Source: Hymenobacter sp. APR13
GTDB taxonomy: Bacteria > Bacteroidota > Bacteroidia > Cytophagales > Hymenobacteraceae
Assembly (NCBI RefSeq): GCF_000737515.1
Contig: NZ_CP006587.1
Span: 1,965,001 to 2,029,000, forward strand
Length of the DNA stretch: 64,000 nucleotides
Reading direction: 5' to 3'
Below, in pieces: positions 1 through 7,594 of the stretch (the first letter of the stretch is position 1; each line of letters begins with the position of its first letter). The position numbers and the translations under genes are program-made. Below the pieces are notes generated by a model. That model was not told where the DNA came from, searched no databases, and saw only the letters and a list, made by a program, of their open reading frames with translations.

Positions 1-1537
1 CGGCTTCCTGGCTGGCTCGCACATGCGCTCGGCCTACGAGCTCAAGCAGAACCTGATCGGCATCGGCATCCTCTGGAGCTTCGGCTACTACGACCAGGGC
101 CGCAACGAAGACCAGACCATGCGCTGCGACTTCCGCCACAAAGACTACTCGTTTCTGCAGGATACTGGCCTGATTTTCCCCATCACCATCCACGGCGCGG
201 CCGTGCAGGTGAAGGCCATGTACCTGGCCCCCGACACGTTCGGCACGGCCCCAATGTTCTTCCTGACCACCGACATTCCCGAAAACGACTACATCTCGCG
301 CACCATCTCGCACCATTTGTATGACGCCGACACGGCGGCCCGCGTGGCGCAGAGCATCCTGTTGGGGGTGGGCGGCGGCAAGCTGCTCGATCTGCTGGGC
401 GTGAAGATGGACGTGTACCACCTCAACGAAGGCCACGGCCTGCCGCTGGCGTTCTACCTCTACGAGAAGCACGGCCGCAAGCTGGAAGAGGTGCAGAAGC
501 GCCTGGTGTTCACGACGCACACGCCCGAGCTGGCCGGCAACGAGGAGCACCCCATGAAGCTGCTCACCGACATGACCTTCTTCGGCTCGGTGCCCGCCGA
601 CGAAATCCGCCGCGTGGCGGGCGTGGAGCATGAGATGCTCAACTACACGCTCACGGCCCTGCGGTTCTCGCGTAAGGCCAACGCCGTAAGCAAGGTGCAC
701 GGCACCGTGGCCAACCAGATGTGGGGCGCCAACAAGGGCATCTGCCCCATCATCCCCATCACCAACTCGCAGAACGGCCGCTACTGGCGCGACCAGCAGC
801 TGCACGAAGCCCTGGAAGCCAACGACGACCAGGCTCTGCTCGCGCGTAAGCGCAAGCTCAAGAAGCAACTCTTTGATATAGTGGCTGACCAGACCGGCAC
901 CCTCCTCGACCCTGAGGTGCTGACCGTGGTGTGGGCCCGCCGCTTCGCCGGCTACAAGCGCGCCGACCTGATTCTGCACGATTTCGAGCGGTTCCAAGCC
1001 CTGGTGAACAACACCGACCGGCCGGTACAGGTGCTGTGGGCCGGCAAGCCCTACCCCAAAGACTACGGCGCCATCGGCCTGTTCAACGACATCATCCAGA
1101 AAACCAAGCACCTGAAAACCTGCGCCGTGCTCACCGGCTACGAGCTGGCCCTGTCCGGCTACCTCAAGCGCGGCTCCGACGTGTGGCTGAACACCCCGCG
1201 CTTCCCGCGGGAGGCCAGCGGCACCAGTGGCATGACCGCCGCCATGAACGGCAGCCTCAGCCTGAGCATCGCCGACGGCTGGATTCCGGAGTTCGTGCGC
1301 CACGGCGAAAACGGCTTCATCATCCCGCATACCGACATCCACCAGCCCGACCACGTGAAGGACGCCACCGAAGCCAGCAGCCTGCTGGATGTGCTGGAAA
1401 ACGAAATCGTGCCGCTCTACTACAACGAGCCCGCCAAGTACCTGGCCGTGGCCAAAGCCGCCATGCGCGAAGTAGAGCCCGAGTTCGAGTCGGGCCGCAT
1501 GGCCACCGAGTACTACCAGCAGCTGTACAAAGCGTAG
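1..1537 (+). CDS. glgP: alpha-glucan family phosphorylase (GT35), 5' partial
   Basis: Phosphorolysis of alpha-1,4-glucans (glycogen or maltodextrin) to glucose-1-phosphate in the cytoplasm. The reading frame is open from base 2 and runs through the first ATG (23), so the true start lies upstream of the window. Family signatures seen: GSHMRSAYELKQNLIGIGIL near the left edge, the YHLNEGHGLP block, the ARRFAGYKRADLI block and the EASGTSGM..AAMNG block near the C terminus. In characterised phosphorylases the last block carries the lysine that binds pyridoxal phosphate (..GNMK or ..SGMK); here that position reads Thr (SGMTAAMNG). Either this subfamily differs or activity is altered. Ends 140 bp before a convergent gene, with a large hairpin between them. 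The family call is firm; the substrate is not known. Confidence 0.9.
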   Translation, partial: GFLAGSHMRSAYELKQNLIGIGILWSFGYYDQGRNEDQTMRCDFRHKDYSFLQDTGLIFPITIHGAAVQVKAMYLAPDTFGTAPMFFLTTDIPENDYISRTISHHLYDADTAARVAQSILLGVGGGKLLDLLGVKMDVYHLNEGHGLPLAFYLYEKHGRKLEEVQKRLVFTTHTPELAGNEEHPMKLLTDMTFFGSVPADEIRRVAGVEHEMLNYTLTALRFSRKANAVSKVHGTVANQMWGANKGICPIIPITNSQNGRYWRDQQLHEALEANDDQALLARKRKLKKQLFDIVADQTGTLLDPEVLTVVWARRFAGYKRADLILHDFERFQALVNNTDRPVQVLWAGKPYPKDYGAIGLFNDIIQKTKHLKTCAVLTGYELALSGYLKRGSDVWLNTPRFPREASGTSGMTAAMNGSLSLSIADGWIPEFVRHGENGFIIPHTDIHQPDHVKDATEASSLLDVLENEIVPLYYNEPAKYLAVAKAAMREVEPEFESGRMATEYYQQLYKA

Positions 1538-1561
1538 CGTTTAGGGCTTAGGTCCTGAAAT

Positions 1562-1664
1562 AGAACGTCATGCAGAGGCGCAGCCGAAGCATCTCGCCAG
1601 TGTAGTAATCAACAAGGTTACCACACTGGCGAGATGCTTCGGCTGCGCCTCTGCATGACGTTCT
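1562..1664. repeat. large inverted repeat, CGTCATGC family copy 1
   Basis: Two perfect 42-bp arms (1562-1603 and 1623-1664) separated by a 19-nt loop. The outer arm contains AACGTCATGCAGAGGCGCAG and the inner part GAAGCATCTCGCCAGTGT. It sits between the convergent glgP and lipase genes and could end both transcripts. Related elements lie at 29029-29169, 30065-30189, 45185-45283 and 55488-55575. Confidence 0.9.
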
Positions 1665-1676
1665 GCTTTTCCGGGA

Positions 1677-2351
1677 CTACTTCAGCACGCCACTCAGCAC
1701 CGCCCACACGTTGTCGGCCAGGATCTTCTGGCCGGCGGCGTTGGGGTGCACGCCGTCGGGCAGGTTGAGGGCGCGCTGTCCGATGACGCCCTGCAGCAGG
1801 AACGGCACGAACGGCAAACTGTTCTTTTCGGCCAGCCCCCGGAATAGCGCCTTGAACTCCAGGGCGTAGCGGGCCATGCGGTGCCCGCCCAGCGGCCCCA
1901 GGTCGAACGGAAACTCCAGGCCCACCAGCACAATGCGCGCCTCCGGGTACCGGCGCCGCACCTGGTCGATGATGTCCTGCAGGTTCTGGGTGGTTTCGCG
2001 GACGGGAATGCCGCGCAGGCCGTCGTTGGCACCCAGCTCCAGCACGAATACATCCACGGGCTGGCGCTCCAGCACGCTGGCCACGCGCAGCCGGCCGCCG
2101 GCGGTGGTTTCGCCGCTCACGCCGTAATTGAAGGCTTTGTAAGGCAGGCTGAGCGAATCGATGCGCTGCTGGAGCAGGGTGGGAAAGGCGGCGCTGGCAG
2201 GCAGCTGGTAGCCGGCCGTGAGGCTGTTGCCGAAGAAAATGACGTTTTGCATACGGGGAGGGGGCGTGGGAGGCGCAACGGGGCGGCTGGCGGAGTCAGG
2301 AGTGCCGCAGGCGGCCAGCATCAGGCAAAAAACAAGCAGGAGGAGGCGCAT
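1677..2351 (-). CDS. SGNH/GDSL-type esterase lipoprotein (TesA-like)
   Basis: Predicted envelope-anchored esterase or lysophospholipase of the arylesterase/TesA group. Residues 1-15 form a lipoprotein signal with lipobox L-A-A-C (Cys15). The four SGNH blocks are visible: Ser43 in FFGNSLTAG (GNSL replacing the usual GDSL), Gly80 in GVSGETTAGG, Asn109 in LGAND, and Asp199/His202 in DGVHPN. At 224 aa the length is normal for the family. It is divergent from the thioredoxin gene, and a 35-bp palindrome lies in the shared upstream region. The physiological substrate cannot be read from the sequence. Confidence 0.85.
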   Translation of the reverse strand: MRLLLLVFCLMLAACGTPDSASRPVAPPTPPPRMQNVIFFGNSLTAGYQLPASAAFPTLLQQRIDSLSLPYKAFNYGVSGETTAGGRLRVASVLERQPVDVFVLELGANDGLRGIPVRETTQNLQDIIDQVRRRYPEARIVLVGLEFPFDLGPLGGHRMARYALEFKALFRGLAEKNSLPFVPFLLQGVIGQRALNLPDGVHPNAAGQKILADNVWAVLSGVLK

Positions 2352-2494
2352 ACAAGCAAACTAAGTGGGCATCGTAGCCGATGCTCTGCCTGCTATACTG
2401 CTAGTAGGCCCACCAGAGTTGCCTGGCCGGTGCGTAGCTGGCCGGCACCCCAGAAAACCGGGCCCTGGCAAACCTTTTTCGGAAATTTGGGCTT

Positions 2495-2502
2495 TACCTT
2501 TG
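2495..2502 (+). promoter_or_regulatory. -7 promoter element (TACCTTTG) for thioredoxin gene
   Basis: Exact match to the Bacteroidetes -7 consensus TAnnTTTG, 60 nt before the chosen ATG. No clean -33 TTTG is visible at the usual spacing, only a T-rich stretch at 2475-2479. The predicted transcription start falls at about 2507-2510, inside the palindrome that begins at 2501. Confidence 0.6.
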
Positions 2503-2535
2503 TCGGCAGATAAGAACTGTTCTTATCTGCCGACA
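2501..2535. promoter_or_regulatory. 35-bp near-perfect palindrome, candidate operator or 5'-UTR hairpin
   Basis: TGTCGGCAGATAAGAAC, one central T, then its exact reverse complement: 17-bp arms around a single base. It overlaps the last two bases of the -7 element and covers the predicted start point of the thioredoxin transcript, the position expected of a repressor operator. There is no T-tract, so it is not a terminator. If transcribed it would give a tight 5'-UTR hairpin. It also lies upstream of the divergent lipase gene. Confidence 0.6.
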
Positions 2536-2561
2536 ATGTTTTGTCCATCAACCTCTTTGCA

Positions 2562-2879
2562 ATGCCCGTTACGAAAGCAACCGACGCTGACTTCCAGAAT
2601 CTCCTCGAAACGAACGATAAAGTAGTAGTGAAATACTACGCCGACTGGTGCGGCAACTGCCGCCTGTTTTCGCCCAAGTACAAGCGTATGGCCGAAGCCA
2701 TGCAGGAGCAGGGCATCAAGTTCCTGGACGTGAATGCCGAAACCAGCCCCGAAGCCCGCAAGCTGGCCAGCGTCACGAACCTGCCGTTCTTCGCCGTATT
2801 CCGCAATGGCGAGCTGCTGGACACCGTGGCCGCCAGCAAGGAAGAAGCTGTAGCCGCTCTGATTTCGCGCCTCAACTAG
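2562..2879 (+). CDS. thioredoxin family protein, CGNC active site
   Basis: Small cytoplasmic thioredoxin-fold protein (105 aa) with the active site W-C-G-N-C at Cys30/Cys33, Asn replacing the Pro of classical CGPC thioredoxins, and the cis-Pro block TNLPFFAVF. It is probably a dithiol-disulfide oxidoreductase. The ATG at 2562 is preferred; an in-frame TTG at 2541 would add seven residues. It is followed after 11 bp by a small conserved gene and then a terminator, so the two probably form one operon under the promoter at 2495. Confidence 0.85.
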   Translation: MPVTKATDADFQNLLETNDKVVVKYYADWCGNCRLFSPKYKRMAEAMQEQGIKFLDVNAETSPEARKLASVTNLPFFAVFRNGELLDTVAASKEEAVAALISRLN

Positions 2880-2890
2880 CCGCTGTCACC

Positions 2891-3133
2891 ATGAAAATGC
2901 CCGTCATCAAACGCCTCGTGGAAACGCAGACGTTGGAGGCTCTGGTAGCCGCCGAAGAGGCCCTGCTGGAAGAGCAGACACCTGCTTTCGAGGTAGAAGG
3001 CGAGGACGAAGGCGAGCAGCTGACCCACGTGTTTGCTGCCATCTTCATCCGCAACCACATGCAGGACCACGGCTCCGAGTTCAAGGACGCCCTGCGCGAG
3101 TACACCAAGAAAGTTCGGGTTTCCATTAGCTAA
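2891..3133 (+). CDS. small conserved Bacteroidetes protein (DUF6952-like)
   Basis: An 80-aa acidic protein starting MKMPVIKRLVE, with the segment GEDEGEQLTHV in the middle and a basic C terminus (EYTKKVRVSIS). I recall short proteins of this type next to thioredoxin genes in Bacteroidetes, and DUF6952 is the closest name I can give. It has no signal peptide or membrane segment. Its tight spacing after the thioredoxin gene and the shared terminator suggest a joint function, which is not known. Confidence 0.65.
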   Translation: MKMPVIKRLVETQTLEALVAAEEALLEEQTPAFEVEGEDEGEQLTHVFAAIFIRNHMQDHGSEFKDALREYTKKVRVSIS

Positions 3134-3154
3134 GCTGCCAGAAGCCTGCATCAT

Positions 3155-3191
3155 AAAAAAGGAGAACTGGCTATGCCGGTTCTCCTTTTTT
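3155..3191 (+). terminator. intrinsic terminator after the thioredoxin operon
   Basis: An A-run, then GGAGAAC, an 11-nt loop and GTTCTCC followed by a run of seven T. The flanking A and T runs extend the stem. It ends the 2562-3133 transcript. Confidence 0.85.
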
Positions 3192-3210
3192 TACGACCGT
3201 AACCGGCGGG

Positions 3211-3825
3211 CTATTTCCACATGCGGGCGAAATGGGGGGCCGTCAGGCGCATACCTTCTTCGGTGCAGAGGCCGCGCACGTAGGGAAAAAAGATGTTGCG
3301 GTACACTTCGCCCAGGTTTATCTGGTCGGGCGGGAAAAACTGCTCATTCAGCACCAGACTGAACTGGGCCAGGATGATGCGCGCAATGAATGGCGCGTCG
3401 AGGGCGGCGCGGAATTGGCCCTCCTGCACACCCTCCTGCAACAGGCGCGTGAGCAGCGGAAAGGCGTATTCGCGAGTGTACTCCTGGATGGCATCCCAGA
3501 CCAGCGGAAACTGCTCGCGCAACACGTGGTAGTCGTGGTGGGACTGGCGCAGCTCGTGCAGGCTGTGGTGCAGCATGGCCAGCAGGCACTCAACAGGGGT
3601 GGCCAGGTTGGCGAACAGCTCTTCGTGCTCACGACGCTGCCGAGCCAGGTTGTGGCGCGTTACCTGCAGCAGAAATTCGGCCTTGTTGCCGAAAATGGTG
3701 CGGAACATGTCGGGGGTGAGGTCCAGCGCTACGGCTAGTTGCTCTTCGTGTAGCAGCCGCACGCCCATGTCGCGCAGTAACAGGTTAGCCTTATCAAGTA
3801 ATTGATGGAGTACAACTTGCTCCAT
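3211..3825 (-). CDS. TetR/AcrR-family transcriptional regulator
   Basis: A 204-aa, mostly helical protein. The N-terminal 50 residues fit the TetR DNA-binding domain: a helix around LLRDMGVRLLHEEQLAVALD followed by a recognition-like segment ending TIFGNKAEFL. The rest is a ligand-binding/dimerisation domain with no clear sequence clue to the ligand. It faces the thioredoxin operon and lies next to carotenoid genes transcribed in the same direction, 88 bp away; neither need be its target. Confidence 0.75.
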   Translation of the reverse strand: MEQVVLHQLLDKANLLLRDMGVRLLHEEQLAVALDLTPDMFRTIFGNKAEFLLQVTRHNLARQRREHEELFANLATPVECLLAMLHHSLHELRQSHHDYHVLREQFPLVWDAIQEYTREYAFPLLTRLLQEGVQEGQFRAALDAPFIARIILAQFSLVLNEQFFPPDQINLGEVYRNIFFPYVRGLCTEEGMRLTAPHFARMWK

Positions 3826-3912
3826 AAGGGATGGGGAATAGAAGGCGGAAAACGGAATTTAAGCTAGAACGCTGAAGCGCCCAACAAAAAGTATTCCGAA
3901 GTGCCAATATTT

Positions 3913-4599
3913 TTAGTGCAATAGCCCCAATCCGAAAAAGAAAAGTAGTTGCAGCATGTACACAAAGGCCGCCAGCGGATTGCGCTTCTCAAACTGCGTG
4001 CGGTTGAAAAACACCTGCAGGATGAGCGACACGGCAAACCAGCCCTTGAAGTTCTGCAGCGGAATGACGTCGAAGCGCCACTGCCAGAAGTCGAACCGGA
4101 CGGCCACGGGCTCCAGGCAGGCGTCGAGGCCCACCATCAGCAGTGTGGCTACCAGGGCCCGCAGAAAATCGGAAATGGGCAGGTAGCGCGCCAGAATACC
4201 GGCGGTATACGTGAGCATCAGCCAGTTGGCCCCGATGATGAGCGGCACGCCCAGCCACTTCAGACCCAGCGTACTGCCGTATTCATAGAACCCAAACAGC
4301 AGCCCGGTCCGGATGCCGACCACTTCTACGCTAAAGCCCACGGCCATGGCCACCAAGCAAAACCACCAGAACGTGGCACTGCGCTCCGGCTGAAATGCCA
4401 GCAGCAAGCCCAGCGTGAGCAGCAGATTGAGCGGCACGAACTGCAGGAAGAAAGCTGGGTCCTGCGAAAAGCCTAGCCCCAAAAAGCCCGTGACGTGAAA
4501 CAGCAGCAGGATGCCTTGGGCCCAGCGCAGGCGGCGGCGCTGCGCCAGGGCACGTTGCGCAAGCGCCTCCGCCGGTAGTTGTTGAATGGATTCGGGCAT
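3913..4599 (-). CDS. carotenoid biosynthesis protein (CruF-like, DUF422)
   Basis: Integral membrane protein of 228 aa with about six hydrophobic segments. The blocks EVVGIRTGLLFGFYEYGS and GVPLIIGANW are typical of the CruF/DUF422 carotenoid family, whose characterised members add water at the 1' position of gamma-carotene-type carotenoids. It lies directly downstream of a CrtI-type desaturase on the same strand, separated by 96 bp that hold an A+T-rich inverted repeat. Together the pair points to a 1'-hydroxylated, 3',4'-desaturated pigment (inference). Confidence 0.8.
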   Translation of the reverse strand: MPESIQQLPAEALAQRALAQRRRLRWAQGILLLFHVTGFLGLGFSQDPAFFLQFVPLNLLLTLGLLLAFQPERSATFWWFCLVAMAVGFSVEVVGIRTGLLFGFYEYGSTLGLKWLGVPLIIGANWLMLTYTAGILARYLPISDFLRALVATLLMVGLDACLEPVAVRFDFWQWRFDVIPLQNFKGWFAVSLILQVFFNRTQFEKRNPLAAFVYMLQLLFFFGLGLLH

Positions 4600-4601
4600 T
4601 T

Positions 4602-4711
4602 ATTAGTAATTAGTAATCAGTAATTTATAAGCAGGAATTGTCTTGTCAGGGGCATCAAGCGTTGACGCCGCCAACCAATTGTTAATTCCTAGTTATCAAT
4701 TACTAATTAAT
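4602..4711. repeat. A+T-rich imperfect inverted repeat built of TTAGTAAT-like words
   Basis: The left arm (from 4602) repeats TTAGTAAT/CAGTAAT words; the right arm (to 4711) carries CAATTACTAATTAA. The arms match only with small indels. The right arm covers the 3' end of the desaturase gene (stop codon at 4696-4698). Confidence 0.5.
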
Positions 4712-6198
4712 CCAGACACGATGCGGGCCGAGAGCAGGCACAGCGGAATTCCGCCGCCCGGATGCACCGAGCCGCCACAAAAGTACAGTCCTTCCAGCTT
4801 CCGTGAGAAGTTGGGATGCCGCAGAAATGCCGCCAGCAGATTGTTGCTGGAACTGCCGTAGAGGGCCCCGCCAAACGATGACGTACGGGCGGCAATTCCG
4901 GGCGGGTCCCACACCTGCTCGGCCCGGATGAGGGCGCCCACATCGGTACCCAGGGCGGTGCTTACGCGGGCAAGCACGGCGGCGCGGGTGCGGGCTATCA
5001 GGGCTGGCCAGTCCTGGCCCTGGTCGTGGGGCACGTTCACCATCACAAACCAGTTTTCGTGGCCCGGGGGCGCGTCGGTGGGCGTGTACCCGCTCGTGAT
5101 GTTGACGTACACCGTGGGGTCGTCGGCAATGGTCTGGTGCTGGAAGATGGCCTCAAACTCCGCCTTATAATCCTGCGAAAAGAAGATGTTGTGCACGCCC
5201 AGCTCCGGAAAGCGCCGCCCTATGCCCCAGTAGAAAATCAGGGCCGACGAAGAGCGGGGCTGGGCCAGGGTCCGCTCAGGAGCCGGCAGCGTGGGCAGTA
5301 GGCGCCGGTAGGTCGGAACTACATCCATGTTGCTGATTACCAATCCCGATGGGTATGTGCCGTGGGCGGTGCGCACGCCCGTTGCGCGGCCGGCTTCCGT
5401 CAGGATTTCCAGCACGGGCTCCTGGTAGCGAAACTCCACGCCCAGCTCCTCGGCCAGCCGCACTAGGCTCTGGGCAATGGCATAGATGCCGCCTTCGGGG
5501 TAAAACGCGCCCCGGCCGTGCTCCAGGTGCGGAATCAAACTGAGGGTGGCCGGAGCTTGGTATGGGTCGGAGCCATTGTAGGTGGCAAACCGGTCGAAGA
5601 GCTGCACCAAGCGCGGGTCGTCGGGGAAGGCGGCGGTGTGGCGCTGGTGCATGGTGCTGAGCAGCCCCAGCTGCGGCAGCACGCCCACGGCCTTCAGCGT
5701 TTCGGGGCTGAGGTAGGTGGCGGCTTTGTGCAGCGACTTCTGCAGAAACGTGCCCGCCGTGCCATCGTAGGCCTGGCCGCTGCGGCGCAGAAACGCCAGC
5801 ACCTCAGCGGCCGGCACGCCCAGCTTGGCCTGCACTTCGTCGGCAAACTTCCTTTCGTCGGCCCAGGCCGTGAGGCGGGTGCCGTCGGCGAAGAAGTACT
5901 GTGTGATGGGGTCGAGGCGCTGGTAGCGGAAGTAGTCCTGGGGGTTGCGACCGGCCAGCGCAAACAGCTCGTCTACCAGCTCGGGCAGCGTAAACAGCGA
6001 CGGGCCGCCGTCGAAGCGGTAGCCGCCGGGCAACTCCAGCTGGTGCATCTTGCCCCCGAAGCTTTCCTGCGCCTCAAATACCGTAACACGGTGCCCGGCC
6101 ACGGCCAGCCGCACGGCCGTAGCAATGCCGCCAATGCCGGCCCCGATGATGGCGGCGGAAGGTTTAGGTACCAAAGATTCTTGTTGATTCACGGGCAA
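4696..6198 (-). CDS. crtD: CrtI-family carotenoid desaturase, probably 1-hydroxycarotenoid 3,4-desaturase
   Basis: A 500-aa FAD-dependent desaturase. The Rossmann dinucleotide site AAIIGAGIGGIATAVRLA lies at about residues 15-32 and is followed by GGKMHQLELPGGYRFDGGPS, a typical CrtI block. The C-terminal FAD motif is GLYFCGGSVHPGGGIPL. CrtI proteins include phytoene desaturases and CrtD 3,4-desaturases. I prefer CrtD because the next gene encodes a CruF-like hydratase, whose product is the CrtD substrate. No phytoene synthase lies in the window. The CrtI-family call is firm; the CrtD assignment is moderate. Confidence 0.8.
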   Translation of the reverse strand: MPVNQQESLVPKPSAAIIGAGIGGIATAVRLAVAGHRVTVFEAQESFGGKMHQLELPGGYRFDGGPSLFTLPELVDELFALAGRNPQDYFRYQRLDPITQYFFADGTRLTAWADERKFADEVQAKLGVPAAEVLAFLRRSGQAYDGTAGTFLQKSLHKAATYLSPETLKAVGVLPQLGLLSTMHQRHTAAFPDDPRLVQLFDRFATYNGSDPYQAPATLSLIPHLEHGRGAFYPEGGIYAIAQSLVRLAEELGVEFRYQEPVLEILTEAGRATGVRTAHGTYPSGLVISNMDVVPTYRRLLPTLPAPERTLAQPRSSSALIFYWGIGRRFPELGVHNIFFSQDYKAEFEAIFQHQTIADDPTVYVNITSGYTPTDAPPGHENWFVMVNVPHDQGQDWPALIARTRAAVLARVSTALGTDVGALIRAEQVWDPPGIAARTSSFGGALYGSSSNNLLAAFLRHPNFSRKLEGLYFCGGSVHPGGGIPLCLLSARIVSGLISN

Positions 6199-6273
6199 TA
6201 CAACAAAAAGGAGCCGCCTTTGTGCGGGCCGCCGTGAAAAACGGGTGGATTGAGCGTTTGGCTCCTGGCCGGG

Positions 6274-7464
6274 TTATTCCACGGCCAGCACCAAACCTTT
6301 CAGGTAAGCGCCTTCGGGATGAAACAGGCTTACGGGATGGTCGGCGGGCTGGGTGAGGCGGTGCAGGATGCGGGCCGGGCGGCCGGCCTCGATGGCGGCG
6401 GCCAGCACGGCGCCCTCAAACAGCTCGGGGCTCACCACCTGTGAGCAGCTGAACGTGAACAGCAGGCCCCCGGGCGCAATCTGCCGGATGCCGGCCGCGT
6501 TCAGGCGCTTGTAGCCCATCAGGGCGTTGTGGCGGGCTGAAAGGTGCTTGGCAAAGGCCGGCGGATCGAGTACGATGAGGTCGTATTCTTCCTGGCTGTT
6601 TTTCATGAAGCTGAACACGTCTTCGGCGTAGGCGGCGTGCTTGCTTTCGAGGCCGGTGAGGGCGGCGTTGCGCTCCGTCAGCTCGATGGCGCGCTTGGAG
6701 CTGTCCACGGAGTGCACCAGCTCGGCGCCGGCCTGCAGCGCGTAGGAGCTGAAGCCGCCGGTGTAGCAGAACGTATTGAGCACGCGGCGGCCGGGCGCGT
6801 AGCGGGCCAGCAGACTGCGGTTGTCGCGCTGGTCGATGAAGAAGCCGGTTTTCTGGCCGGTTTCCCAGTCCACGGCGAAAGGCTGGCCGTTTTCGTGCAC
6901 CACGTGCTCCTGCCCGCTGCTGCTCCCAAACAGGTAGCCGTTCTGGGCGCCCGGTGCGGCTTTGGCCGGTACGGTTTCGGCGCTCTTGTCATAGATGGCG
7001 CGCAAACCCGGAATTACAGCCTGCAGAGCCTCGGCGATAAGCGGACGGGCCTTGTACATGCCCGCACTGTGCGCCTGCACCACGGCCGTGTCGCCGTACA
7101 CATCAATGATGAGGCCGGGCAGGCCGTCGCCTTCGGCGTGGGTGAGGCGGTACACGTTGGTGTTGCCGGATCCGGTCAGGCCCAGGCCCTGGCGCAGCTG
7201 GTAGGCGTTGCGCAGGCGGGCTTCCCAGAAAGCAGCATCCGGCAGCTGGGCTTCGGTGCCGAAATCGAGCATGCGCACGGCAATGGAGCCGGGAGCGTAG
7301 TGGCCCACGCCCAGCACCTCACCGTTGGCGGCCTGCACCGTCACTACTTCGCCTTCGGTCACTTCGCCCTGCATGCGGCCAATAGCGCCCGAAAACACCC
7401 ACGGGTGGCGGCGGCGCAGGGATTGGTCTTTTCCGGGTTTGAGGGTGACGATGGCAGCAGTCAT
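6274..7464 (-). CDS. rlmI: class I SAM-dependent rRNA methyltransferase, RlmI-type
   Basis: A 396-aa protein with an N-terminal PUA-like domain (GKDQSLRRRHPWVFSGAI) and a C-terminal Rossmann methyltransferase: NTFCYTGGFSSYAL is the SAM-binding block and VLDPPAFAKH the catalytic block. E. coli RlmI methylates C5 of a cytosine in 23S rRNA (m5C1962). The ATG at 7464 is chosen because the RlmI N terminus starts there. The open frame continues further upstream, but a -7 element (7489-7496) sits 24 nt before this ATG. Confidence 0.85.
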   Translation of the reverse strand: MTAAIVTLKPGKDQSLRRRHPWVFSGAIGRMQGEVTEGEVVTVQAANGEVLGVGHYAPGSIAVRMLDFGTEAQLPDAAFWEARLRNAYQLRQGLGLTGSGNTNVYRLTHAEGDGLPGLIIDVYGDTAVVQAHSAGMYKARPLIAEALQAVIPGLRAIYDKSAETVPAKAAPGAQNGYLFGSSSGQEHVVHENGQPFAVDWETGQKTGFFIDQRDNRSLLARYAPGRRVLNTFCYTGGFSSYALQAGAELVHSVDSSKRAIELTERNAALTGLESKHAAYAEDVFSFMKNSQEEYDLIVLDPPAFAKHLSARHNALMGYKRLNAAGIRQIAPGGLLFTFSCSQVVSPELFEGAVLAAAIEAGRPARILHRLTQPADHPVSLFHPEGAYLKGLVLAVE

Positions 7465-7488
7465 AGGGCAATGAAGTGAATTGGACTG

Positions 7489-7496
7489 CAAAGGTA
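7489..7496 (-). promoter_or_regulatory. -7 promoter element for the RlmI-type gene
   Basis: Reads TACCTTTG on the minus strand, an exact TAnnTTTG match 24 nt before the ATG at 7464. The -33 region is weak. Confidence 0.55.
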
Positions 7497-7594
7497 GACC
7501 GCGAATTTTTCGGATTGGCCGGACGCGTCGGATTTCGTCGGGGAAGCGTGCCGCCGGCCTGCGCCAGCCGGCCCACCGGACCCACCGCCAGCGG

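Noticed and set aside
1562..1664. CRISPR repeat
   Set aside because: Copies are single, far apart and palindromic over >80 bp, without regularly spaced unique spacers or cas genes.
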